A DNA stretch of 64,000 nt. Source: Desulfosarcina ovata subsp. ovata (lineage in GTDB: Bacteria > Desulfobacterota > Desulfobacteria > Desulfobacterales > Desulfosarcinaceae). Within the stretch, counting starts at the first letter, position 1; each line of letters starts with the position of its first letter. The stretch covers positions 6,945,501 through 7,009,500 of the forward strand of contig NZ_AP021879.1 in assembly GCF_009689005.1 (NCBI RefSeq), given 5' to 3'. Below the pieces are notes generated by a model. That model saw nothing but the letters and a program-made list of their open reading frames with translations. It searched no databases and was not told the DNA's origin. The position numbers and the translations under genes are program-made. Below, in pieces: positions 44,219 through 52,482 of the stretch.

Positions 44219-45624
44219 TGGTCAAATTGGACTTAAATCGAAGTATATTAATCGTTGACGACGAAGAGAGTATTCGCACCTATCTGGCCATGGATCTGGA
44301 GCAGGACGGCTACGAAGTCCATAAGGCTGAGAATGGCCGCAAAGGGATGGGGTTGCTGACCAAAATTCATGTCGATGTCGTTTTGCTAGATTTGAACCTT
44401 GGAGATATCAACGGTATAGAGATCCTGCGCGAAATACAGCGGTTGGATATTCAGGTCGTGCCTATTGTCATCACCGCCTACGGTGATATCCGTAGTGCGG
44501 TAGAGGCCATGAAGCTGAGTGCTTTCGACTATATTACCAAACCGTTCGATGCCGATGATATTAAAATCGTCATCGAAAAAGCGTTTAAGTTCATCGGCCT
44601 GGAAAACCATATCAATTTGCTGGAACGGCAGGTGGATCAGTTTCAATACGGTGAATTGATTACCTGTAGTTCAAAAATGAAGGACATGCTGCAACTCGCC
44701 GAAAAAGTGTCTGCTACGGACTCCACGATCTTGATCCATGGTGAAACCGGCACCGGTAAGGAACTGGTGTCAAGTTTTATTCATCGTAAAAGCGCGCGAA
44801 ATGATAAACCGTTTGTAACCATCGATTGCACATCGCTACCTGAGAATTTAATGGAAAGCGAGTTGTTCGGCCATGAAAAAGGTGCCTTTACGGGTGCCAT
44901 CAATTTGAAACGGGGACTGTTTGAAGTCGCCAATGAAGGCACTGTTTTTCTTAATGAAATTGGCGAGTTACCTTCGGTCCTGCAATCAAAAATCCTAAGA
45001 GTCCTGGAATCCCGGACGTTCCGACGAATCGGATCCGAAAAATATCTGATGACGGATGTGCGCGTCGTTGCCGCGACGAACCGCAACTTGGGAAAAATGG
45101 TAGAGCAAGGGACTTTCCGAAGTGATCTGTACTATCGGCTGAATGTCGTCCCAATAGAAATACCACCTTTACGCGAACGTAAAGAAGACATCATGCCCCT
45201 GGTTGAAAGTTTTGTGGCAAAGCTCAATAAGCGTGTCGGCAAAAGCATATCTTCGGTTTCCAACGGGGCGGCTGATTTGTTGCTACAATACCAGTGGCCG
45301 GGAAATATTCGTGAATTAAAAAATGTAGTCGAGCACATGGTCATCACGTGCAATGGAGATCATATCGGCCTGAATGAAATCTCATCGGAAATTAAGGCCT
45401 CCGCCACGGTTGAGTGTTTCAATAATTTCGACTTTTCATGTGATGAAAAATGTGAAATTTGGCCTGACTTTCAAACCAAGAAAAAAGAGATCATTCAAAA
45501 TTTTGAGAAGAGCTATGCGCTTGGACTGCTCAAGAAGAATGCATATAACATCTCCCAATGTGCCCGGGATGCTCAAATGCACCGCAGTAGCTTTCAGAGA
45601 TTGATGCGCAAGTATGATCTTTGA
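44218..45624 (+). CDS. NtrC-family sigma-54 response regulator with altered Walker B
   Basis: 468 residues: a receiver (ILIVDDEES; phospho-Asp in VVLLDLNLGDING; KP in YITKPFD), an AAA+ domain with Walker A GETGTGKE, an intact sigma-54 contact loop GAFTGA, sensor/arginine-finger regions (FRSDLYYRLNVVPIEIPPLRER), and a Fis-type helix-turn-helix at the C-terminus (NISQCARDAQMHRSSFQRLM). Walker B reads FLNEIGELP, with Asn where the family has Asp (codon AAT). The partner kinase is truncated. A sigma-54 promoter with paired upstream dyads lies 1.8 kb downstream and is a candidate target. Confidence 0.9.
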   Translation: MVKLDLNRSILIVDDEESIRTYLAMDLEQDGYEVHKAENGRKGMGLLTKIHVDVVLLDLNLGDINGIEILREIQRLDIQVVPIVITAYGDIRSAVEAMKLSAFDYITKPFDADDIKIVIEKAFKFIGLENHINLLERQVDQFQYGELITCSSKMKDMLQLAEKVSATDSTILIHGETGTGKELVSSFIHRKSARNDKPFVTIDCTSLPENLMESELFGHEKGAFTGAINLKRGLFEVANEGTVFLNEIGELPSVLQSKILRVLESRTFRRIGSEKYLMTDVRVVAATNRNLGKMVEQGTFRSDLYYRLNVVPIEIPPLRERKEDIMPLVESFVAKLNKRVGKSISSVSNGAADLLLQYQWPGNIRELKNVVEHMVITCNGDHIGLNEISSEIKASATVECFNNFDFSCDEKCEIWPDFQTKKKEIIQNFEKSYALGLLKKNAYNISQCARDAQMHRSSFQRLMRKYDL

Positions 45625-45715
45625 TACGTTACCGAGTGTATCGGTTGTCCACCAGACGAACACCCGGTTGAATGGGGCTGTGCGTGGAAGTTTACCTTGG
45701 TTTAGGATTTAAGAG

Positions 45716-46489
45716 ATGAAAGCGGTGCGCGAAAAATCGGGCTTCATTTGCGACATGGATGGTGTGATTTACCACGGAGACGCCCTTTTGCCTAAGGCCC
45801 TCGAATTTGTAAACTGGCTCGAAGCCGAAAAAAAAGACTACCTGTTTCTCACCAACAACAGCCAGCGCTCCCGTGAAGAATTGCATCAGAAACTTCGCCG
45901 CCTGGGGATTGAAGTCGATGCGATGCGTTTTTATACTGCTGCACTGGCCACCGCGAGCTTTCTGGCGAACCAGTGCCCCAATGGAAGCGCCTATGTCATC
46001 GGTGATGCCGGCCTCACAAATGCACTGTACCAAGCAGGCTTTTCAATGAACGACGTCGATCCTGATTACGTCGTTGTGGGGGAAACCAGTTCGTACTCCT
46101 TTGAGAAAGTCTCTCACGCCATAAACCTGGTTCTTGCCGGGGCGAGGTTGGTTGGCACCAACCCTGACTTGGTTTTACCAATGGGCCACAAGCGGTATCC
46201 GGGTTGTGGCTCGCTTATTGCGCCCATTGAGTTGGCCACCGGACGTCAAGCTTATTTTATGGGCAAACCCAACCCGCTCATGATACGTCATGCATTGAGA
46301 TGCTTGGCGTGTACCCGGGAAGAGACGGTATTCATCGGCGATTCGATGGAAACGGACATCATTGCTGGCATTAATTCCGAGGTAGATACGGCACTGGTCC
46401 TTAGCGGTACCACAGCAAAAGAAGATTTAGACCTATATTCTTATCGCCCCCGCTATGTATTGAATAGCGTGGGTGACATACTCGATTAA
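45716..46489 (+). CDS. HAD-superfamily IIA phosphatase (NagD-like)
   Basis: 257 residues. Motif I CDMDGVIYHG, motif II LFLTNNSQRS, the C2-type cap in the middle, motif III Lys in YFMGKPNP and motif IV VFIGDSMETDI. The family dephosphorylates nucleotides, glycerol phosphate or 4-nitrophenyl phosphate-like compounds. All catalytic motifs are present. It sits 29 bases before the truncated flavodoxin gene. Confidence 0.88.
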   Translation: MKAVREKSGFICDMDGVIYHGDALLPKALEFVNWLEAEKKDYLFLTNNSQRSREELHQKLRRLGIEVDAMRFYTAALATASFLANQCPNGSAYVIGDAGLTNALYQAGFSMNDVDPDYVVVGETSSYSFEKVSHAINLVLAGARLVGTNPDLVLPMGHKRYPGCGSLIAPIELATGRQAYFMGKPNPLMIRHALRCLACTREETVFIGDSMETDIIAGINSEVDTALVLSGTTAKEDLDLYSYRPRYVLNSVGDILD

Positions 46490-46518
46490 AAAATTCTTTT
46501 CACAAAAAGAAGATCGTT

Positions 46519-46884
46519 ATGCTTCGCGTACTCGTGGTTAACAACAGCTTAAAAGGCGCGACAACGACCATCGGTGAGTTTGTTGGAGAGGGCCTGACCG
46601 AATCCAAAATTGAGGTGCATGTAAAAGATGTCCCAACGATAGAGAAAGAGTCGGATCTGGCCGGTTACGACGCATACGTCTTTGGCTCCGCAACCTATCA
46701 CGGCGAGATGCTGCCACAAATGAAGCGCCTCCTGTTCCTTGCCGAGAAGGTGAATTTAAGGGGCAAGGTCGGAGGTGCCTTCGGTGCCTTCGGCTGGAGT
46801 GGTGAAGCACCGGATCGGATTTTTAATACCATGTACCACATCCTGGGGATGGACCTTAATAATGGCCTTTATCCGGCTTCTTAA
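46519..46884 (+). pseudogene. Flavodoxin-like protein, C-terminus lost at an IS3 remnant
   Basis: 121 residues of a flavodoxin/FprA-C-terminal-type fold. The phosphate loop (VVNNSLKGATTTIGEF) differs from the usual T/S-x-T-G-N-T; FGSATYHGEML and GAFGAFGWSGEAP flank the flavin site. The last 20-25 residues of the fold (after FNTMYHILGMDL) are missing because IS3 orfB sequence begins there. It may still fold, but is probably impaired. Confidence 0.7.
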
Positions 46885-47253
46885 AATGTATTCTGCCGGG
46901 TTTTCCCCGGCCTCTGATTGATACGGCTGAAATATTGATAAAAGCCGTTCCGGCTGACCCGCATTACCTTACACAGCACGGTGACCGGGTAGGCCTTCAT
47001 TTGCCGCCGGATGAAGTCGAACCTCACTTCGACTCGTTGGCAAAGAAGGCCGCCGCCTTTTTTAAGATTTCGCGCTCCATCTCAAGCCGTTTGTTCTCCT
47101 TTCGCAAACGCTCGAGTTCTTCTTCCATTTGTTCGCGGGTCAGACCGTCTGTGGATGTTTTTTCGCTATTATCCCGGTATTGTCGGACCCACCGGTTGAC
47201 GTTGTTTTCGCTGACGCCAAGACGGCGGGCGACTTCGGCACTAATGTTTTATT
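46882..47253 (-). mobile_element. IS3-family remnant (orfA 3' part and orfB 5' part)
   Basis: On the minus strand, 47250-47024 encodes SAEVARRLGVSENNVNRWV followed by a leucine-zipper-like LERLRKENKRLEMEREILKK, ending KAAAFFANESK, the end of IS3 OrfA. A GTG at 47027 overlaps that stop and opens OrfB (VRFDFIRRQMKAYPVTVLC; VSRNGFYQYFSR), which breaks off near 46882. Both outer ends are gone. Confidence 0.85.
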
Positions 47254-47329
47254 GATACCTTCCAACATTACCTTCCAAGTACAAACAAAGCAGAAAATTG
47301 TTATCATTGGTGGCAGTGCATTCCGGATG

Positions 47330-47353
47330 CTGCATGTATCATATATGATGCAG
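47330..47353. promoter_or_regulatory. Upstream activator dyad 1
   Basis: CTGCAT-N12-ATGCAG, a 24-bp dyad 98 bases upstream of the -24 element of the sigma-54 promoter at 47451. It is repeated with identical spacing 32 bases downstream. Confidence 0.65.
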
Positions 47354-47361
47354 ATGCAATG

Positions 47362-47385
47362 CTGCATGCAGCATGTATGATGCAG
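47362..47385. promoter_or_regulatory. Upstream activator dyad 2
   Basis: CTGCAT-N12-ATGCAG, with the same half-sites and spacing as dyad 1, three helical turns away, ending 65 bases before the promoter. Paired dyads at this range are the usual binding sites of NtrC-type activators. Confidence 0.65.
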
Positions 47386-47450
47386 GGGCAATTATATGGA
47401 ATTATATTCATTTTCAGTGACATACAAATATAAATGAATATCATTTTGTT

Positions 47451-47466
47451 TGGCACCTTGATTGCT
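47451..47466 (+). promoter_or_regulatory. Sigma-54 promoter of the acyl-CoA catabolic operon
   Basis: TGGCAC-CTTGA-TTGCT matches the sigma-54 consensus TGGCAC-N5-TTGCW exactly, with GG and GC ten bases apart. It lies 184 bases before the acyl-CoA ligase start; transcription would begin about 12 bases after the GC. The stretch 47254-47649 holds no gene. Confidence 0.85.
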
Positions 47467-47649
47467 TATACTTTCCATATCTATTCGAAACCTCACGCGT
47501 GACTTAAACAAATCAATCGGATGAGCAACCCTCTCTAAATTTTACTATCATTGTGGTTGATTATCCAAGGTATCAAAATTCAGGTCTTAAAAAAGATTTC
47601 TTTACTTTATCGATTACTCTATTCGAAATGAATAAGACAGGAGTATAAA

Positions 47650-49299
47650 ATGTCGTTAGCGGACGTAAAACCTTATGAGATAGAAAGAGCGGATCTTTAC
47701 GAAAGACGCAGGTGGTGGTTCGGCATGACGTTGGGAGACATGTTCGATAAGGCCTGTGATATATATCCTGACAAAGAAGCCTTGGTGGGAGAAGACAAAC
47801 GGTATACGTATCAACAGTTAAGGCGGCTTGTTGAAAATATGGCCTATAACCTTTTGCAGGAAGGATTTAAAAAGGGGGATACGGTATTGCTTCAGGCGCC
47901 CAACTGGCCCGAATTTGTCATTTCCTACTTTGCACTGCAAAAGGCCGGATTGGTCTTGGTTTTACTCACCATCAATCACACGGCCCGTGAAATTGCTCAT
48001 TTGGCGGATTTAACACAACCTAAAGGCTGGATCCTACCCGGACGGTATCGAAAGACCGATTTTATGCCGATTATTGAAAAGGTGCGTGATCAAAATGTCG
48101 ATCTTGAAAAAATCATTTTGCTCAGAGAAAAGAAGCGTCAAGGCTTTCTGAATTTTGATAATCTTGTGGAAACAGATGCGGATCGGGAAAACATCCAGTC
48201 TGTATTGGCCAAGGCTCGACCCGATCCAAGAGATGTTTGTCAGATTCTACCCTCCGGGGGCACGACCGGTCTGCCCAAAGGCGCGCCTAGAACCCATAAC
48301 GACTATATTTGTAACTTGGAGTACTTGGCCAAAGCATGGGATGTCAATTCAACGGATAAGATTTTAGTGGCCTCCACGGTAGGGCACAATCTCGCCCTTG
48401 TGGCTTGTGTGACGCCGTCCGTATTTCATGGCGCTACGCTGGTGTTGCTCGATTCCACATACCCCGAGGATTTTTGCAAAGTCGTTCAAAAAGAGAAAAT
48501 AACCTGTACCGGATTGGTTCCCACGCTGATCAGCCGCATCGTCAACCATGGCGACCTGGATCAATACGACCTGTCTTCCATGCAGCGGATCTATGTGGGC
48601 GCATCCAACAGTCCGCCGGAACTGGTCCGAAAAGTGGAGCAGAACATCGGTGCCCGTTACATCAATGCATTCGGTATGGTGGAAGGCCCTTTGGCCCAGT
48701 CGCGTCCCTATGATTCCCCCGAAGTGCGACAGCAGACCATTGGAAGGCCTTGTTGCCCCTATGAAGATTTTGTCACGCTTAACGCATTCGCCGAAATCAA
48801 TCCCAGGGGGGTGGAAGGTGAATTAGCAGGCAGGGGGCCTGGGATTTTTACCGGGTATTTGAAGCATCCTCAGGCCAACCAGGAATCCTTTACTTCGGAT
48901 GGGTATTTTCGTACCGGTGATCTGGCTGTCATCGACGAGCAGGGTTACATTCGCATCACCGGAAGAATCAAGGACATTATCATCAGAGGCGGAGAAAACA
49001 TCGCGGCGCGGGATGTTGAAGATCTGATTTCTTCGCATCCCAAAGTGGAGTATATCGCGGCGGTCGGAATGCCGGACAAGGATCTGGGAGAACAGGTCTG
49101 TGCATATGTCAAACTCGTATCAGGGGAAAGGGTCGATGATCAGGAATTGATCGAGTATCTGATAAAGCTCGAAGCGGCCAAACACCTTATTCCCGCGCGA
49201 TTCGAATTTTTGGACAAAATACCTTTGACCGCCGCCGGTAAAGCGGACAAAAAGATTCTGAGAAAAGATATAGAAGATAAGTTACGTAATGAGGCTTAA
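47650..49299 (+). CDS. AMP-forming acyl-CoA synthetase (aryl/alicyclic acid-type)
   Basis: 549 residues, ANL superfamily. The P-loop-like A3 motif is SGGTTGLPKGAP, A5 is GMVEGPL, A7 YFRTGDLA, A8 GRIKDIIIRGGENI and the A10 catalytic Lys PLTAAGKADKK. The N-terminal half resembles dihydroxybenzoate-AMP and cyclohexanecarboxylate-CoA ligases more than long-chain fatty acid ligases, so an aromatic or alicyclic acid is likely but unproven. First gene of a four-gene beta-oxidation-like operon under the sigma-54 promoter. Confidence 0.9.
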   Translation: MSLADVKPYEIERADLYERRRWWFGMTLGDMFDKACDIYPDKEALVGEDKRYTYQQLRRLVENMAYNLLQEGFKKGDTVLLQAPNWPEFVISYFALQKAGLVLVLLTINHTAREIAHLADLTQPKGWILPGRYRKTDFMPIIEKVRDQNVDLEKIILLREKKRQGFLNFDNLVETDADRENIQSVLAKARPDPRDVCQILPSGGTTGLPKGAPRTHNDYICNLEYLAKAWDVNSTDKILVASTVGHNLALVACVTPSVFHGATLVLLDSTYPEDFCKVVQKEKITCTGLVPTLISRIVNHGDLDQYDLSSMQRIYVGASNSPPELVRKVEQNIGARYINAFGMVEGPLAQSRPYDSPEVRQQTIGRPCCPYEDFVTLNAFAEINPRGVEGELAGRGPGIFTGYLKHPQANQESFTSDGYFRTGDLAVIDEQGYIRITGRIKDIIIRGGENIAARDVEDLISSHPKVEYIAAVGMPDKDLGEQVCAYVKLVSGERVDDQELIEYLIKLEAAKHLIPARFEFLDKIPLTAAGKADKKILRKDIEDKLRNEA

Positions 49300-49389
49300 A
49301 AACAGTTAAGTGCTGTATCCGCGACTTCAACTTCTACACCTTTGCTTTTTTCAGTCTGATTCTACTTTAATAAATGGACCTTATGAACC

Positions 49390-50160
49390 ATGGATGCTGT
49401 TCTAAATAAAAAAGGCCCCATCGCCACTATTACCATAAACCGAGAGGCGTCCTACAATGCGCTTAATCAACATGTTTTAGGACAGCTAAAGGCCGTGTTT
49501 AAAGAACTTGAAAGCGATTCGGACGTTATGTGCGCCATCATCACCGGAGCCGGTCAAAAGGCTTTTGTAGCCGGTGCGGATATTCACGAGATCAAAAACG
49601 CGGGACCGGGAAGGGTGGCTGTGATTCGCGAAGGGTTGAACGTGTTTTCCAAGATCAGCCATTCCAGCAAAGTGATTATTGCAGCAGTGAATGGGTATGC
49701 CCTGGGCGGCGGATGCGAATTGGCGATGGCCTGCGATATCCGCTTGGCATCGGAGAAAGCCAAATTCGCCCTTCCTGAAGCCTCGCTCGGCCTCATGCCA
49801 GGATATGGCGGTACCCAACGCCTGCCTCGGCTCGTCGGTGTTGGAAAAGCCAAGTACATGATGTTTTCCGGCCAAATGATTGATGCCGCCCAAGCCCTTG
49901 CCTTTGGACTCGTTGAAAAGGTGTGTAAGGCAGAAACGTTGATGCAAGAGGCTGAGGCGCTGGCCCGGAGCCTTTCGAAAAAAGGACCACTGGCTCTTAA
50001 AGCCATCAAACAGGCCATTAACAGTGGAATGGACATGCCGCTTGCGGCCGCCATTGAATATGAGTTTGAACAATACGGAAAAATCGCTGTTTCCCAAGAT
50101 GCCGAGGAAGGAATGAACGCTTTTATTGAAAAAAGAGAACCTGTTTTCAAAGGAGCATGA
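49390..50160 (+). CDS. Enoyl-CoA hydratase (crotonase family)
   Basis: 256 residues. The oxyanion-hole segment is FVAGADIHEI, and both catalytic Glu positions appear intact (LGGGCELAMACD and PEASLGLMPGYGG). It hydrates a 2-enoyl-CoA to a 3-hydroxyacyl-CoA in the cytoplasm. It lies between the ligase and a flavoprotein, consistent with the second step of a beta-oxidation-type route. The ATG at 49390 has only a weak ribosome site. Confidence 0.92.
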   Translation: MDAVLNKKGPIATITINREASYNALNQHVLGQLKAVFKELESDSDVMCAIITGAGQKAFVAGADIHEIKNAGPGRVAVIREGLNVFSKISHSSKVIIAAVNGYALGGGCELAMACDIRLASEKAKFALPEASLGLMPGYGGTQRLPRLVGVGKAKYMMFSGQMIDAAQALAFGLVEKVCKAETLMQEAEALARSLSKKGPLALKAIKQAINSGMDMPLAAAIEYEFEQYGKIAVSQDAEEGMNAFIEKREPVFKGA

Positions 50161-50208
50161 TGTAAGATTTTTTCCCCGATAACTTTACCCTATAAGGAGA
50201 GAACGATT

Positions 50209-51393
50209 ATGGCATTCACACAACTTTTTTCGCCGATTAGCATCGGAAAGCTAACCCTTCCCAACAGAATTCAACGAACTTCCATGGTATCGGGATTGGC
50301 AACGGAAGACGGGCATGTCACCCCGGAGATCATTGCAAGATACAAACGGGAGGCAAAAGGCGGAGTCGGCTGCATTGTTGTGGAGGCGGCAGTGGTACTG
50401 CCTTCGAGAAGTTCATACAATCTTCGGATCAGTGACGACAGTTTTGTGGATGACCTGAAGGGACTGGTGGATGGCATACGGGAAGTGAACCCGGAGGTGA
50501 AAATCGGGCTGCAGGTCGTTCATTTTTTGAAAATCGCCAAGAGTGGATGGCGGCAGAAAGTGTCTGATTTTAAACTGGAGGATATCCCCGTTATCGTTGA
50601 GCAGCATGTAAACGCTTGCAAACGTGCAAAAGCGGCAGGATTCGAGTTTGTCGAACTTCACATGGCTCATGCCTATACCCTGTCCTCGTTTTTGTCCCTG
50701 GCAAACGATCGAACCGATGAATACGGCGGAGCCTTGAAAAACCGCATGAAGCTTCCCATTGCGGTCTATGAAGCCTGCCGGAAGGAGATGGGCAACGATT
50801 TTCCGCTGGGGATCCGGATCAATGGGGAAGATTTCCATATCATGGGGACCACGTTGCTGCAAAGTACACAGATTGCAAAAAAATTCGCTGCGTTGGGAGT
50901 TGACTACATCAGCGTTTCGGGAGGCAGCAGGTTCGAAGATGCTCCCACGCCGGAACCGAATTCACCCCCGGATCCCATGGCTGGATATGCCGGACATAGA
51001 ATGAGCCCCTGGTGGTGGTTCCCCGATGGTACACACGTTTATCTGGCGACTGACATCCGAAAAGCTGTCCGAGAAGCAGGATACGAAACCCCGATCATCA
51101 TTGCAGGGAAAATTCGGACTCCCGGACATGCGGAGAAGATTATCGAAGCGCAGAGCGCAGATATAATAGGCCTGTGCAGGGCATTGCTGTGCGATCCAGA
51201 TTGGCCCGTGAAGGCGAAAGCGGACAAAGCCAAGGATATTGTACGGTGTACCGCATGCAACTGGTGTCTGGAATCCGATTCCCGAATGGAAAAGGTGAAC
51301 TGCTCTAGATGGCCGGAAGGCAATCTGAATGCACCGCTTCCTTGGAATAAAAAAGATGCGCGGGCCAGCAAGTTGTCGAAAGCAGCTGAATAA
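50209..51393 (+). CDS. Old-yellow-enzyme-type NADH:flavin oxidoreductase with a C-terminal Cys cluster
   Basis: 394 residues. The FMN TIM barrel is of OYE/2,4-dienoyl-CoA-reductase type (LFSPISIGKLTLPNRI start; ELHMAHAYTLSSFLSLANDRTDEYGG active-site loop, given in part: ANDRTDEYGG; GKIRTPGHAEKII). After the barrel, CTACNWC and a Cys 13 residues later resemble the [4Fe-4S] site of dienoyl-CoA reductase. The FAD/NADPH domain that normally follows is absent. The active-site His-Gly-His is replaced by HMAHA. It may reduce an enoyl or dienoyl-CoA with electrons from another protein. Confidence 0.85.
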   Translation: MAFTQLFSPISIGKLTLPNRIQRTSMVSGLATEDGHVTPEIIARYKREAKGGVGCIVVEAAVVLPSRSSYNLRISDDSFVDDLKGLVDGIREVNPEVKIGLQVVHFLKIAKSGWRQKVSDFKLEDIPVIVEQHVNACKRAKAAGFEFVELHMAHAYTLSSFLSLANDRTDEYGGALKNRMKLPIAVYEACRKEMGNDFPLGIRINGEDFHIMGTTLLQSTQIAKKFAALGVDYISVSGGSRFEDAPTPEPNSPPDPMAGYAGHRMSPWWWFPDGTHVYLATDIRKAVREAGYETPIIIAGKIRTPGHAEKIIEAQSADIIGLCRALLCDPDWPVKAKADKAKDIVRCTACNWCLESDSRMEKVNCSRWPEGNLNAPLPWNKKDARASKLSKAAE

Positions 51394-51410
51394 TAATAAG
51401 GAGCGTTGTG

Positions 51411-52268
51411 ATGGAAATTAAAAAAATTGGTGTTCTGGGTACGGGTCAGATGGGCAGCGGCATCATTCAGGTTCTCGCCCAGTCGGGGTATGATGTTATT
51501 GGTGTGGATGCTTCCGAACAGATGGTCGACAAATGTGTCCAATCCATTGACAAACGATTGGCCGGCCGCGTCCAAAAAGGCAAGATGCGCCAGGAAGAAA
51601 AAGATGCTGTAATGGCGCGGATCAGCACATCTCAAAAGATGGAAGATTTAAGTGATTGTGATTTAATCGAGGAGGCCATCCCCGAAATTTTGGAATTAAA
51701 GAAAGAGGCTTTCTCGAAGCTGGATAACCTATGCAAGCCGGAAACAATATTCGGCACCAACACCTCCGGTCTATCGGTGACCGATATGGCGGCTGCCGTC
51801 AAACGAGGGGACAAACTGTTGGGTGTGCATTTTCATAAACCCGCACCGGTAATGAGATTGCTCGAGTTGGTTAGAACCATCATGACCAGCACCGAAACGA
51901 TTGAAACAGTAAAAGCTTTTGGGGAGACCCTCAGCAAAACCGTGGTGGTGGCCCCGGACGTCGGCGGGTTTATCGTCACACGACTGTTTACTCCATTTCT
52001 GCTGGGTGCTGTAAGGATGTTGGAAGAGGATATTGCCACGCGTGACGAAATCGATGTCTCCATGAAATTGGCCGTCAATCATCCCATGGGCCCGCTTCAG
52101 GTGGTGGACTTCATTGGTCTGGACACGGAACTTTCCATTGCCGAAAGTCTTTACGAAGAAACAAAGGACCCAAAATACGCCCCGCCGGTGCTGCTTAAAA
52201 AGATGGTTTCCGCCGGCTGGCTGGGGATTAAAACAGGCAAAGGGTTTTACGAATACAACGAAGCATAG
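51411..52268 (+). CDS. 3-hydroxyacyl-CoA dehydrogenase (3-hydroxybutyryl-CoA dehydrogenase type)
   Basis: 285 residues from ATG 51411 (AAGGAG seven bases upstream). NAD-binding GTGQMGSGI at the N-terminus, catalytic His in GVHFHKPAPVMRL (about 142), and the C-terminal helical dimer domain (NHPMGPLQVVDFIGLD). It oxidises a 3-hydroxyacyl-CoA with NAD+, completing the set with the ligase and hydratase. No thiolase lies next to it, so ring or chain cleavage must be encoded elsewhere. Confidence 0.93.
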   Translation: MEIKKIGVLGTGQMGSGIIQVLAQSGYDVIGVDASEQMVDKCVQSIDKRLAGRVQKGKMRQEEKDAVMARISTSQKMEDLSDCDLIEEAIPEILELKKEAFSKLDNLCKPETIFGTNTSGLSVTDMAAAVKRGDKLLGVHFHKPAPVMRLLELVRTIMTSTETIETVKAFGETLSKTVVVAPDVGGFIVTRLFTPFLLGAVRMLEEDIATRDEIDVSMKLAVNHPMGPLQVVDFIGLDTELSIAESLYEETKDPKYAPPVLLKKMVSAGWLGIKTGKGFYEYNEA

Positions 52269-52317
52269 GCACATGTAGTGTCTAATTCCCCTATCCGTGT
52301 TAACAAGTCACTGGTGC

Positions 52318-52343
52318 CTCCCGGTTAACGATGATGCCGGGAG
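52318..52343. repeat. Hairpin between the CoA operon and the molybdopterin gene
   Basis: CTCCCGG and CCGGGAG pair around a 12-nt loop 50 bases after the dehydrogenase stop. No T-run follows, so termination is uncertain. A weak sigma-54-like sequence (TGG, nine bases, then TTGCC at 52379-52394) lies beyond it. Confidence 0.4.
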
Positions 52344-52482
52344 ACGGCCCCATATCCTAACCTTGTGAAATATCGTTTTGGTTTGTTTATTGCCGGTACA
52401 AGTGGTTTGATTTCTTCTAAACCTCAATTGTCGACCGGATGGCAGCTTGCTCGAACGATTCCGTATTCCTGGAGGACAAACG

